NCBI GenBank assembly: GCA_016930015.1
Contig: JAFGHR010000123.1
Span: 1 to 33,971 of the forward strand
Direction: 5' to 3'
Source: Anaerolineae bacterium
Lineage (GTDB): Bacteria; Chloroflexota; Anaerolineae; Aggregatilineales; Aggregatilineaceae
Length of the DNA stretch: 33,971 bases
The translations under genes were made by a program, and so were the position numbers. Below are positions 17,341 to 25,389 of this stretch, one piece after another (the first letter of the stretch is position 1; each line of letters starts with the position of its first letter). The notes below the pieces were generated by a model, which made no database searches, was not told the DNA's origin, and was given only the letters and a program-made list of their open reading frames with translations.

Positions 17341-17346
17341 TATAAT
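17341..17346 (+). promoter_or_regulatory. Candidate -10 box of the LCP gene
   Basis: A consensus TATAAT lies 49 bases ahead of the LCP start codon. No recognisable -35 box stands 16-18 bases upstream, so the promoter would need an activator or a different sigma factor. Confidence 0.4.
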
Positions 17347-17394
17347 CGCGCCAGGTAAACGTGAAATGCCATGCGCAGTGGCGGAGGCTGACCT

Positions 17395-18639
17395 ATGCGA
17401 ATTTCCCAGCGGTTTGTGTTTGCCTGGGTGATTGTGGTGGCAATCACAGCCGTGGCAGCATCGATTTTTAGCTATACGTTTGTCCGTGATCGTGCGGCTG
17501 AAGCCGATCAGGTGTTGGAACTGCCGGACCCGCCGCAGTTGGGTGATCTAAACCCGTTTTCCGGCGATACGGCAGACGAAACGGCCCCGTCGAGCACCGC
17601 GCCCCCGGACGTCATGACGCCCGGTGTAGCGGCGGAATCACCGGTGGAAATGCCATCTGTGGAAGCGGCAGAGGTTCCGGCGGAATCACCGGGCGAAAAC
17701 GCCGGTAGTGAAACGGACACCGCCGCGAGTCCATCCGAAGAACCTGATCCCGTTGAGGCGGCATCTGCCGGGGCGGTAGCCGGTTCGGCGCTGCTGGATG
17801 ATCCGCGCCGGGTGACTGTGCTGTTGATGGGCATCGACCAGCGCGCAGGCGAAGAAGGCACGTTCCCCACCGATACCATGATCGTGTTTTCGCTGGACCC
17901 GGTCGGGCAGACCGGCGCGATTCTGTCGATTCCGCGTGACCTGTGGGTCGAGTATCCCGGTTTGGGACAGCCGGGGCGCATCAACTCGGCCAACATTTTA
18001 GGCGACGATATCAATTATCCCGGCGGCGGTGGCCCGGCTTTTGCCGTCAAAACGGCTGAGCGCACGCTGGGCATACCCATCGATTATTACGTGCTGCTCA
18101 ATTTTGAAGTGTTCATCAAAGTCGTTGACGCGGTCGGCCCCATTGAGGTCTGCCCGCCTGAAACGATCCACGATGAGCATTATCCCGACGGCAGTTACGG
18201 GTATATCACCGTTCACTTTGATCCCGGCTGCCAGGACCTCGACGCGGAGCACCTGCTGCAATATGCCCGCACGCGTCACGGTGACAGCGATATTTCCCGT
18301 TCGACCCGCCAGCAGGAAGTGATTTTGGCCGTGCGGCAAAAAGTGCTGAGCACGGGCGGCGTTATGGCCCTGCTGCCCGAAGCGCCGTCGCTGTGGGCGT
18401 CCGTTCAGGAGAATATTCGCACCAACATGACGTTTGAAGACCTCGTCAGCCTGGCGCTCAAAACGGAAGATATCCCGTCCGACAATATCCGCCAGGGGCA
18501 GATCACGTATGCTGAGGTGTATTCCAGCACCACACCGGAGGGTGACGAAATCCTGATCCCGATCGGGTCCGATATCCGGCGGCTGATTGAAGACCTGTTC
18601 CGGGCAGCGGGTACGCCATCGCTCCGGGAAACACAGTAA
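17395..18639 (+). CDS. LCP (LytR-CpsA-Psr) family wall-polymer ligase
   Basis: The 414-residue protein begins with a single membrane helix (about 7-30), then an acidic, Pro/Ser-rich linker (about 35-130), then the LCP domain (about 138-330). Conserved pieces are visible: VLLMGIDQR, TDTMIVFSLDP, SIPRDLWVEYP (R181), GRINSAN (R195) and YARTRHGDSDISRSTRQQ. LCP proteins move lipid-linked glycopolymers such as teichoic acids or capsule onto the cell wall, using the arginines to hold the lipid pyrophosphate. GGAGG lies 7 bases before the ATG. A strong terminator follows. With the M23 peptidase and glycosyltransferases in this window it belongs to surface biogenesis. Confidence 0.92.
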   Translation: MRISQRFVFAWVIVVAITAVAASIFSYTFVRDRAAEADQVLELPDPPQLGDLNPFSGDTADETAPSSTAPPDVMTPGVAAESPVEMPSVEAAEVPAESPGENAGSETDTAASPSEEPDPVEAASAGAVAGSALLDDPRRVTVLLMGIDQRAGEEGTFPTDTMIVFSLDPVGQTGAILSIPRDLWVEYPGLGQPGRINSANILGDDINYPGGGGPAFAVKTAERTLGIPIDYYVLLNFEVFIKVVDAVGPIEVCPPETIHDEHYPDGSYGYITVHFDPGCQDLDAEHLLQYARTRHGDSDISRSTRQQEVILAVRQKVLSTGGVMALLPEAPSLWASVQENIRTNMTFEDLVSLALKTEDIPSDNIRQGQITYAEVYSSTTPEGDEILIPIGSDIRRLIEDLFRAAGTPSLRETQ

Positions 18640-18645
18640 CACAAG

Positions 18646-18671
18646 CCGGGGGTACGAACCCCCGGTTTTTT
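18646..18671 (+). terminator. Strong intrinsic terminator after the LCP gene
   Basis: CCGGGGGT (18646-18653) pairs with ACCCCCGG (18658-18665) around a 4-base loop, followed by six Ts. Confidence 0.93.
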
Positions 18672-18697
18672 CTTGCACATCGCTGGAATACAGGCAG

Positions 18698-18727
18698 TTG
18701 AGGCCGGGGCACACATTCCTGTACAAT
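18698..18727 (+). promoter_or_regulatory. Promoter of the secreted beta-rich protein gene
   Basis: TTGAGG (18698-18703) and TACAAT (18722-18727) are 18 bases apart, and they lie 39 bases ahead of the start codon and just behind the LCP terminator. Confidence 0.5.
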
Positions 18728-18766
18728 GGGGCGGCGCGACATCATCGCAGTTAAGGAGACAGCACT

Positions 18767-19537
18767 ATGCGGTTTGGCATCATGTTCGGCGCGGCGGCGC
18801 TGTGTGTGGGCTTGCTGATCGTGATTCCGACGGTCGCGGCGCAGGATGGCGAGCAGGCCAGCGACACGTTTTTGCCCTACGGTGAATGGGTCGAGGGGCG
18901 GCTCACGACCGGCGACTACGAACACCGGTATGTGTTCGCGGGTGAGGCGGGCAGCGTGATCCTGATCGAAATGCTGCCCAAGCCCGGCACCTACGAGCTT
19001 GACCCGGCGCTGTGGCTGTACGATGCTGAAGGGCTGGCGATCGGGCAGCGCGACGACTTTTTAGGATTGGACGCCGTGCTGGTGGCCGAACTGTTGGTAG
19101 ATGGGGATTACACAATTGTCGCGACGCGCTCCGGCGGCCCGGATGGGATCAGCAGCGGCGCCTACATGCTCCGCGTGAGCCGCGTTGACCTGTTCGAACC
19201 GGGTGATCATGTAATGGCCGTGCTCACGGCTGGCGGAGAAGACAATTTTCCCTTTTATTATGTGCTGCGTCCCAGGGAAACCGAATCCTGGGCGATCCAT
19301 TTCAGCCAACCGGCAGGCGATTTGTTCGCGTCGATCGGGTTGGTCAAGCTGCCGGATGAGAATACCGTGTTCTGGCTGGGCGAAACTGCCGGGATACGGT
19401 ATGGCACGCTGGAAACCGACCTGGAAGCCGGTCAGTTTTACGTGCTGGTGGTGCGGCGCAGCCTGTCGATTGCGCCTGATTCCGTCACGGGCGCGGAACC
19501 CGTCGCCGTTAATGTGCGCCTGGAACATGTCGAGTAA
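18767..19537 (+). CDS. Secreted beta-sandwich protein of unknown function (PPC-like)
   Basis: This 256-residue protein begins with a clear signal peptide ending in VAAQD (cut at about residue 25). The rest is mostly beta strand in two similar halves. The first half (GEWVEGRLTTGDYEHRYVF, then LYDAEG and GDYTIVATRSGG) follows the pattern of PPC domains, which are jelly-roll domains found on secreted peptidases and cell-surface proteins. I see no catalytic motif. AAGGAG sits 8 bases before the ATG. Its end overlaps the end of the convergent minus-strand gene by 29 bases, so there is no room for a terminator between them. Confidence 0.75.
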   Translation: MRFGIMFGAAALCVGLLIVIPTVAAQDGEQASDTFLPYGEWVEGRLTTGDYEHRYVFAGEAGSVILIEMLPKPGTYELDPALWLYDAEGLAIGQRDDFLGLDAVLVAELLVDGDYTIVATRSGGPDGISSGAYMLRVSRVDLFEPGDHVMAVLTAGGEDNFPFYYVLRPRETESWAIHFSQPAGDLFASIGLVKLPDENTVFWLGETAGIRYGTLETDLEAGQFYVLVVRRSLSIAPDSVTGAEPVAVNVRLEHVE

Positions 19538-20918
19538 GCGCCGGGGCAGACCGGCAGGTGATCACGGCAGCGCGCGCATTATTCAACGCGACCGCGTCAA
19601 ACAAGGGGTACGTGTCTGCCTGCGCGATGATCTGCGCTGTTCCGCCCAGGCAGGCAGCATACAGCGTGAAGGCGGCGCCCTCAGCCGGTTGTGTCGCAAA
19701 CACGAACGTGTGAGCATCAACCCAAACCGGGGCGGTTATCGTCGTGATGTCGTCCGGCACGTCGAGGCCGCTTAACAGATCGACCGGCGGCTGGCCGGGT
19801 GCACCTAGCCACATGATCCCCGCCTGGGTGTACACAAACTGCTGAGCGTCCGGCAGCCAAGCCGGGGTTGTGATCTGGCCGATGCTGCCTTCGGCAACCA
19901 GCGCGGCGCCGTCGCCGTCGGCGCGGGCCGTTTTCAGCTTGATACCGGTATCCTGCGGGGCTGCGCGGCGCTCGACATAGACGATCCATTCCCCGTCCGG
20001 CGAGGCCGCAGGCAGCCCGAAAAAATCCGCCTCCACCGTACCGGATAACACGGCTTCGCCATCTACCGGCAGCCGCCACACGCGCGTAAGCGTTTCATCA
20101 CCGCCATAAAGCAAATCGGCGGGTGGAATGGCGACGATCACGCCGCTGCTGTCCGGTAACCAGACCGGCTGCGCGTGCCAGCGTTGCTCACTGCCGGTCG
20201 CCACCGCCGGGAACTCAAGAACAGTGGTGCGCGCGCGTGTACGCGTCTGTGTTTGCGTGTCGAAAAACGCGAGCGTGCCGGGTTGTTTGGCAGGTTCACC
20301 CGGCTGGGAATAGTCTCCGGCAGCGCTCAGCGCCAGCCAGCGCCCGTCAGGACTGGGCGTGATCGCGCCGCCGTCACCATCCGGCAGCAGGCGCGTCACA
20401 TCCCCCGCCAGCGTGACCTGCCACAGGTCATCGGCGGGCTTGATGCCGATTCCCTCACCGATCAGTGTGTTGAAATACAGGGTATCACTGCGGCGTGTGG
20501 GTACGCCGCTGCGCGCCCACACGATATCCAGCGGACGGCGCGATTCACTCAGGCTGGGCAGCGGATCGAATGACACCAGTTGGCGCGAGTCGGAACCGTC
20601 GAGCGCGCTGATCCACAGGTAATCGGGTCCGTCATCTGACCGGCGCAGGAATGCCACGCGGGCACCCTCCGGCGACATGACCAGCGCCTCGACGTTGTTT
20701 TCTGCGATCAGGCGCGGTACGGGATCATCGCTGCGCCAGGTGATCAAACTGCCATTGTCGATCCACGCAGCGGCTAACGGGGCAGGACAGCCCACCTGGG
20801 CGAGCGAGCCCGCCAGCGGCGAGGCCGCTGCCAGCAGGAGAACCAGCGCGAGCGCGGCTCCCGCGCGGCGTGGATTAACGGTCCGGCGTGGGGCCGGGTT
20901 TGCGTCCCACGAATGCAC
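19509..20918 (-). CDS. Secreted beta-propeller (TolB/WD40-like) protein
   Basis: The 469-residue product has an N-terminal signal segment (about 18-42) and then repeated WD40/TolB-type units such as MSPEGARVAFLRRSD, PSPDGRWLALS and ASPDGEWIVYVE, spaced as in a six- or seven-bladed propeller. It probably acts outside the membrane as a binding or scaffold protein; no enzymatic motif is visible. The start is GTG at 20918: AAGGGG lies 7 bases upstream, and no other start codon precedes the signal. It overlaps the preceding methyltransferase gene by 44 bases and is the last gene of a four-gene minus-strand operon. Confidence 0.78.
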   Translation of the reverse strand: MHSWDANPAPRRTVNPRRAGAALALVLLLAAASPLAGSLAQVGCPAPLAAAWIDNGSLITWRSDDPVPRLIAENNVEALVMSPEGARVAFLRRSDDGPDYLWISALDGSDSRQLVSFDPLPSLSESRRPLDIVWARSGVPTRRSDTLYFNTLIGEGIGIKPADDLWQVTLAGDVTRLLPDGDGGAITPSPDGRWLALSAAGDYSQPGEPAKQPGTLAFFDTQTQTRTRARTTVLEFPAVATGSEQRWHAQPVWLPDSSGVIVAIPPADLLYGGDETLTRVWRLPVDGEAVLSGTVEADFFGLPAASPDGEWIVYVERRAAPQDTGIKLKTARADGDGAALVAEGSIGQITTPAWLPDAQQFVYTQAGIMWLGAPGQPPVDLLSGLDVPDDITTITAPVWVDAHTFVFATQPAEGAAFTLYAACLGGTAQIIAQADTYPLFDAVALNNARAAVITCRSAPALTRHVPGAH

Positions 20919-21444
20919 TTTTATTCCCCTTGTCGGATGTTTCGAGTACCGTCCAGCCGGGGAAAAAGCCCGGCAGTTCGCCCAACTGGAGCATATGCTC
21001 TCTGCGCATCGTCGGGCGGCTTTTCACGCGGCGCACGTTGAGTGTTTCGTAGATCACGAGCCCGCCGGGGCGCACGCACGCACGGATCGCCGGGAACAGG
21101 TCCCGGTTGAGAAAACGGAACACGGTTACAAGGTCGTATTCGCAGCGCGGCAGGGGAAACGTGTCCAGGTCTGCCGCAATAAACGTGACCCCGGACAGGC
21201 CGCGCCGCTGCATCTCGGCGTGTGCCTGGCGCAGCGCCACCAGGCTGATATCGATGGCGTCTACCCGGTAGCCCTGTTCGGCCAGCCACAGCGCATTACG
21301 TCCCAGGCCGCACGCCAGTTCGAGCACCCGGTCACCGGGTCCAGGGGGCGGAACGTGCCGCGTAAGCAGCGCATTCGCCGCTTTTGTGAGGTCAAACGGG
21401 TTGGCGTAGCGTCGATCCCAGCGTTCGCGGTCAGTTTGTGACAT
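20875..21444 (-). CDS. Class I SAM-dependent methyltransferase (TehB-like)
   Basis: This 189-residue protein shows motif I VLELACGLGR (40-49) for S-adenosylmethionine, D65 in the ribose-binding strand (VDAIDIS) and D92 in AADLDTF. Size and layout resemble TehB/ubiE-type small-molecule methyltransferases, but the substrate cannot be inferred. The gene is embedded in a compact operon: it starts 16 bases after the end of the upstream gene, and its last 44 bases overlap the propeller gene. Confidence 0.85.
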   Translation of the reverse strand: MSQTDRERWDRRYANPFDLTKAANALLTRHVPPPGPGDRVLELACGLGRNALWLAEQGYRVDAIDISLVALRQAHAEMQRRGLSGVTFIAADLDTFPLPRCEYDLVTVFRFLNRDLFPAIRACVRPGGLVIYETLNVRRVKSRPTMRREHMLQLGELPGFFPGWTVLETSDKGNKSAFVGRKPGPTPDR

Positions 21445-21459
21445 TACACACCGCTCGCG

Positions 21460-22314
21460 TCAGGACTGCGCCACGACATACACCGGCACATAGGACAGCG
21501 CATCCGGCACGGCGTCCATCACATCTTTATCGCCCGGCAGCAGCGCCATACGCGGACTCCGCTCACGCAGCCGGTGAACCTGGTAAGCGTCCCGCACGGT
21601 TTGCGCGGTGGGAACCTGCCAGTTGGCCGGGAGCTGTAACACGCTGGCAGCCGCGCGCACGCGCTGGCCGTTTAAGCTGTTCCAGATGTTACGCCCGCCG
21701 CCCGATACGATGGCGCGCGCCTGGTCTTGCTGCGCCTGGTCATCGCTGCCGCCCAGTTTGCCGAACAGGCTGCCGCTCAACCGTTCGAACAGCTTGTTTG
21801 CCTGCTGCGGATTCACGCCTTTGTCCTCGGCGAGTTGTTGAATCTCCGGGGGCAGCGCGTCACCGCCGATCACGGCGACGGGCGGCCCGTCGTCTTTCTG
21901 AACGGGCACGGGCAGCTTACCGGCAAAGGCGCGTTCCAACAGGTCGGCGCCTGTATCGGGCTTGAGAAAAGGTTCAAACGCGGCTGGATCGGTGTGGCGC
22001 GTGCCGTTTTCGGTGAACAGCGCCAAACCGCCGTCGTCACCGGTCAGCCAGCCGTAGATCACGGGCATGTGCATCGCCCGGCTGAAATCGGGCAGCAGCG
22101 ACTCGACCGGCTGGCCCAGCACACGCACCCAGTTTTCCTGGGCGGGCGCAACAAACAGCCGGACTAACTCACGCTGGCCGGACGGCGTCCCGGTCCCGCC
22201 GGGGAACGGGTCATAGGGCTGGTAGCCGTGCTCGCCGAACAGGGAACCAAGCGTTTTACTGACCGTGTCTGTGTCGGATGCCGGTACATACAGGCTATAC
22301 CACGTCTGGTTCAT
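21460..22314 (-). CDS. Protein of unknown function
   Basis: I do not recognise this 284-residue protein. It has no signal peptide, no membrane helix and no nucleotide-binding motif. The N-terminal 170 residues alternate short strands and loops (begins MNQTWYSLYVPASDTDTVSK); a Gln/Gly-rich helical segment (about 155-200) follows, and the end is beta again. Composition and codon use match its neighbours, so it is a normal resident gene. Its start overlaps the end of the GNAT gene by 20 bases, and the methyltransferase follows after 15 bases, so translation is probably coupled to both. Confidence 0.75.
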   Translation of the reverse strand: MNQTWYSLYVPASDTDTVSKTLGSLFGEHGYQPYDPFPGGTGTPSGQRELVRLFVAPAQENWVRVLGQPVESLLPDFSRAMHMPVIYGWLTGDDGGLALFTENGTRHTDPAAFEPFLKPDTGADLLERAFAGKLPVPVQKDDGPPVAVIGGDALPPEIQQLAEDKGVNPQQANKLFERLSGSLFGKLGGSDDQAQQDQARAIVSGGGRNIWNSLNGQRVRAAASVLQLPANWQVPTAQTVRDAYQVHRLRERSPRMALLPGDKDVMDAVPDALSYVPVYVVAQS

Positions 22315-23200
22315 CGGGTGCGTTTTCTCCTTCGCTCATGGTGGTTTCGGACTGTGCCGCAGGTTCGTGTTCGCTGGCCCGCCAGTAGGTTAACATACGC
22401 GTGATCTCGACAAAGCCGAGCCGGTGGTACAGGCGGGCGTAGTCTTCCGGCGGCGCGATGGTGAAGATAGTATCACCGTTTTGCTGCTGGGCGGCGCGAA
22501 TGGCGGTTGTCGCCAGCGCGACTTCCAGCCCCATGCCGTGCCACAAGGGAGCGGTGGCCACCGCGTCAAGCTCGGCGGTCGGTGTGCGTATGCCTACACG
22601 TGCCGCGCCGAGCGGTGTGTTTTCATAAAAGCCGATCACAAAAACGGTCGTACCTTCTTGAGCGGCTGTGTACAGCGGCTCGATCTCTTCGGGGCGCACC
22701 GCCAGCGTCTCGGTGTTGTAATAGGCGGCATGAAACACGCGCAGCCACGTGGCGAGATCGGCGCGCGTGGTCGCGATCTGGGTTGTGACCGGCGGTTGGA
22801 TATCATCCGGCAGCCGCCCGCGCGGGATTTCCCCGTCCAGATGAGGGCCGATTATCGGCTGGTACACCATCACGACACGCTCGTTTTCAACTCCCAGCCC
22901 CATATGTTCGATCTGCGTCTGGAATGCAGAGGGGAACAGGGCATCCAGAAACACCAGGCGCGGGGTACGTCCCAGGCGAGCCAGCCCGTCGAACGCGTCC
23001 ATCAGGTCTTCACGGCGAATCCAGGCCACCCCTTTATGCGGCATGGTGCAGTTCAGGTGTGGGGCCGGGTTGTTGATGTGAAAATAAACGTCCACGGTGC
23101 CAAGCTGCTCGTCGAATGCTTCCGCTTCCAGGGCTTTGGCATGAACAAAGTTCTGAATCTGGCGTAAAATCTGTCGCTGTTCGCGGTTGAGTGAACCCAT
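22295..23200 (-). CDS. GNAT-family acetyltransferase with an N-terminal extension
   Basis: The 301-residue protein has a GNAT domain in its C-terminal half: ELDAVATAPLWHGMGLEVAL (209-228) holds the acyl-CoA loop in a degenerate form of Q/R-x-x-G-x-G (WHGMGL), and PPEDYARLYHRLGFVE (250-265) is a typical motif-B segment. The first 140 residues form a separate region that may be a second, degenerate GNAT half. The acceptor is unknown. AAAGG lies 7 bases before the ATG. It is the first gene of the four-gene minus-strand operon, 135 bases behind the esterase gene. Confidence 0.78.
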   Translation of the reverse strand: MGSLNREQRQILRQIQNFVHAKALEAEAFDEQLGTVDVYFHINNPAPHLNCTMPHKGVAWIRREDLMDAFDGLARLGRTPRLVFLDALFPSAFQTQIEHMGLGVENERVVMVYQPIIGPHLDGEIPRGRLPDDIQPPVTTQIATTRADLATWLRVFHAAYYNTETLAVRPEEIEPLYTAAQEGTTVFVIGFYENTPLGAARVGIRTPTAELDAVATAPLWHGMGLEVALATTAIRAAQQQNGDTIFTIAPPEDYARLYHRLGFVEITRMLTYWRASEHEPAAQSETTMSEGENAPDEPDVV

Positions 23201-23335
23201 AACACAGCCTTTAGTTGGTCTTGGGCATGGCCCTAACTATCCCCAAGTGTACAGTATTTTTGTACGGCTGGCTTGTCGCTTTGGTGTTGATTTGGTTTGG
23301 AATCAAACTGCCGGAGTAGGAAAAACGCTTGCCAA

Positions 23336-25147
23336 TTACCCGGTGCCGTCCAATGTGTAACGTGACAGGAATTCCCAGATCGCTTCACCGGCGTGCATAT
23401 CCATGTTGACTTCGCCTGCAATCGCGGGATCAAGCCGGTCAAGTGTGCCGGGCAAACTGTGCCCGCCGCCATCGACGACGTAAAAGAGCACGTTGGCGTT
23501 GTCGGCGCACTCGGTGAACTCGTAGCGGTGCACCTCGGTTGTGGGATTCTCGACCAGGGATGGCAGAATCGTGTAGTCGATCGCCTGGGGATCACATTTG
23601 TTGTGGATAGCCCAATACAGGGCGGTATCCGGCACCGACACCGCCGCGATTAAATCACCGTATATCAGACCTTCCCAGGGGATACTTTTGTCTTCGGTGC
23701 CGTGCATAAACAAGATCGGCACGGCGGGAGCCTCATCGCACAGGTCGAGAAACTCCACCGGCAGCGCCGCCCCGGCCACGCCAAACGCCGCAAAATGATC
23801 GTTGGCGTCACAGGCCATGCGCAGCGTCATAAACCCGCCATTAGAAAACCCGGTCACGTACTGGCGCTGCCGGTCGATGTTCAGATCAACGGCCAGGTCA
23901 TCGACCAGCTTGATCAGGTAATCAACATCATCCGCTTCCAGGTATTCGTAACCCGATGCACCCAGCATATAGTTCCATTCACGCCCGATGAACTCCGGCC
24001 CGGCATCAACCGGCATGCCGTCGGGATACACGGCGATAAACCCATTTTTGCTGGCGACGCGGTTGAGATCGTACAGGTAGGCTATGCCGGACGCCGTGCC
24101 CGGCCTGCCGTGCAGCACGATCACGACCGGCATGGGCTGGTCGGGATCATACGACGGCGGCACGTAAACGATTGCGCTGCGCGCCGCGCCGCCGTACAGG
24201 TCCCCCTGCGGCTCGTAAGTGGCTAACCGGTCGCTGGTGTCTTCGTCAGAAAAGAAAAATTCCGTGATCGCCTCGGTGGCGTCCAGACCAGCCTGGTTGA
24301 GCACGTAATCACCCACGCGCGGCCAGTTGGTGCTGACATCCGGCAGGGTTTGAAACGTGACGGTTGTGTTCTCGGCGCACGTGCCGTAACGGATGAAATC
24401 ACCCGTTTCGGAGCGTTCGACCGCGTCCGGATCGCAGCCGCTGCGTTCGGCCCAAAATGCCGCCGTGTCGTCGGCGCTGAGCATGGTAAGCTGTAAGCCA
24501 GTGCCGTCGTCGGCGTCGTAGACCTCCCCGCCAGCCGGGATTTCGACGGCCTGTTCGCCCAGCAGCACCAGCATCGACAGCGGATCGCTGTCCGCCGGGC
24601 AGGCGTTTACGTGATACTCCCACGTCAGCGCGTCGAGCACGGCGACCTTGGCGAACCGCTCCGGCATCTCGCACGCCAGCCGGTACGCCATCAGTCCGCC
24701 TGAGACAAAACCGGCCAGGTAGACGCGCGCCGGGTCAACGGGATAATCGGTTTCGATGGTGTCGATCATGGTGGCGATAAAGCCCACATCATCCACTTCA
24801 TCGAGGTCCATCGGCCAGCCGGTTGCCAGCCGCCCGTCATCCCAATGTAAATCCGAGCTGTCCGGGTACGCGACGATGAATCCCTCGCGTTCGGCCACGG
24901 CATCAAAGCCCGTGATCGCCGCCATGCCTTTACCCGATCCGGCGAAAGGGTGCAGCGCGATCACGAGCGGCATGAGTTCGTCGCCGTCGCTGCTGGTGGA
25001 CGGGGCGTATACCGTATACGTGCGTTCCAGGCCATCATACACGAGATCGTGTGTGCTGCCGCCCTGCGCCTGAACGGGAACCGGACTCCACACGAACGCT
25101 GCTGCGAGCACTACGAGCATGACGACCAGACACGTCTTTTTGATCAT
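23336..25147 (-). CDS. Secreted double esterase (PHB-depolymerase / feruloyl-esterase-like), first half degenerate
   Basis: This 603-residue protein has a signal peptide (1-28) and two tandem alpha/beta-hydrolase domains of the PHB depolymerase / LpqC type, at about 33-300 and 310-600. The second has an intact triad: nucleophile S435 in GFSNG, D486 in HGTED and H563 in GGGHSLPG. In the first the matching positions are GFVSG (V148 at the nucleophile), a QA segment instead of the aspartate, and TNW instead of the His, so it should be inactive. Known relatives cleave ester bonds of polyesters or feruloylated sugars. The domain pair may serve for substrate binding; that is inference. The ribosome site ahead of the ATG is weak (AGGGTG). 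Confidence 0.85.
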   Translation of the reverse strand: MIKKTCLVVMLVVLAAAFVWSPVPVQAQGGSTHDLVYDGLERTYTVYAPSTSSDGDELMPLVIALHPFAGSGKGMAAITGFDAVAEREGFIVAYPDSSDLHWDDGRLATGWPMDLDEVDDVGFIATMIDTIETDYPVDPARVYLAGFVSGGLMAYRLACEMPERFAKVAVLDALTWEYHVNACPADSDPLSMLVLLGEQAVEIPAGGEVYDADDGTGLQLTMLSADDTAAFWAERSGCDPDAVERSETGDFIRYGTCAENTTVTFQTLPDVSTNWPRVGDYVLNQAGLDATEAITEFFFSDEDTSDRLATYEPQGDLYGGAARSAIVYVPPSYDPDQPMPVVIVLHGRPGTASGIAYLYDLNRVASKNGFIAVYPDGMPVDAGPEFIGREWNYMLGASGYEYLEADDVDYLIKLVDDLAVDLNIDRQRQYVTGFSNGGFMTLRMACDANDHFAAFGVAGAALPVEFLDLCDEAPAVPILFMHGTEDKSIPWEGLIYGDLIAAVSVPDTALYWAIHNKCDPQAIDYTILPSLVENPTTEVHRYEFTECADNANVLFYVVDGGGHSLPGTLDRLDPAIAGEVNMDMHAGEAIWEFLSRYTLDGTG

Positions 25148-25289
25148 GAGACACCCTGATCTTGGCTAAGGTTTCGGATCACTTGATTATACGCGCTCAA
25201 CCAGCGGCCTATGCAAGTCAGGGGCGCTGTGCTCAGAGCGCACCAAAAAAGCCTAATGCCCCTCCCCGGCCAAGCCAAAGAGGAGCAAA

Positions 25290-25341
25290 ACAGCCGGTTG
25301 CGGGCTGTAAAGTCCCCCGTCCAGCCCGGCTGGAAGGGGGA
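25290..25341. repeat. Two adjacent palindromes, REP/MITE-like element
   Basis: Within the 242-base gap between the esterase and helicase genes, ACAGCC/GGCTGT (25290-25295 and 25303-25308) forms one hairpin. The second is much stronger: TCCCCC-G-TCCAGCC (25313-25326) pairs with GGCTGGA-A-GGGGGA (25328-25341), with one opposed mismatch and one loop base. It is followed by TTTAGGGGG. Sequences of this GGGGGATTTAGGGGG type are, from memory, scattered repeats in many bacterial genomes. It might end transcription from the helicase gene, but the T run is lacking. The rest of 25148-25389 shows nothing else I can name. Confidence 0.5.
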
Positions 25342-25389
25342 TTTAGGGGGAAGGCGTTACTCGCAATGCAATCACCCTAGATACCGCGC

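Noticed and set aside
23240..23260. Short palindrome GTACA..TGTAC before the GNAT gene on the minus strand
   Set aside because: Only 5-bp arms in a 135-base gap; too likely by chance to call an operator.
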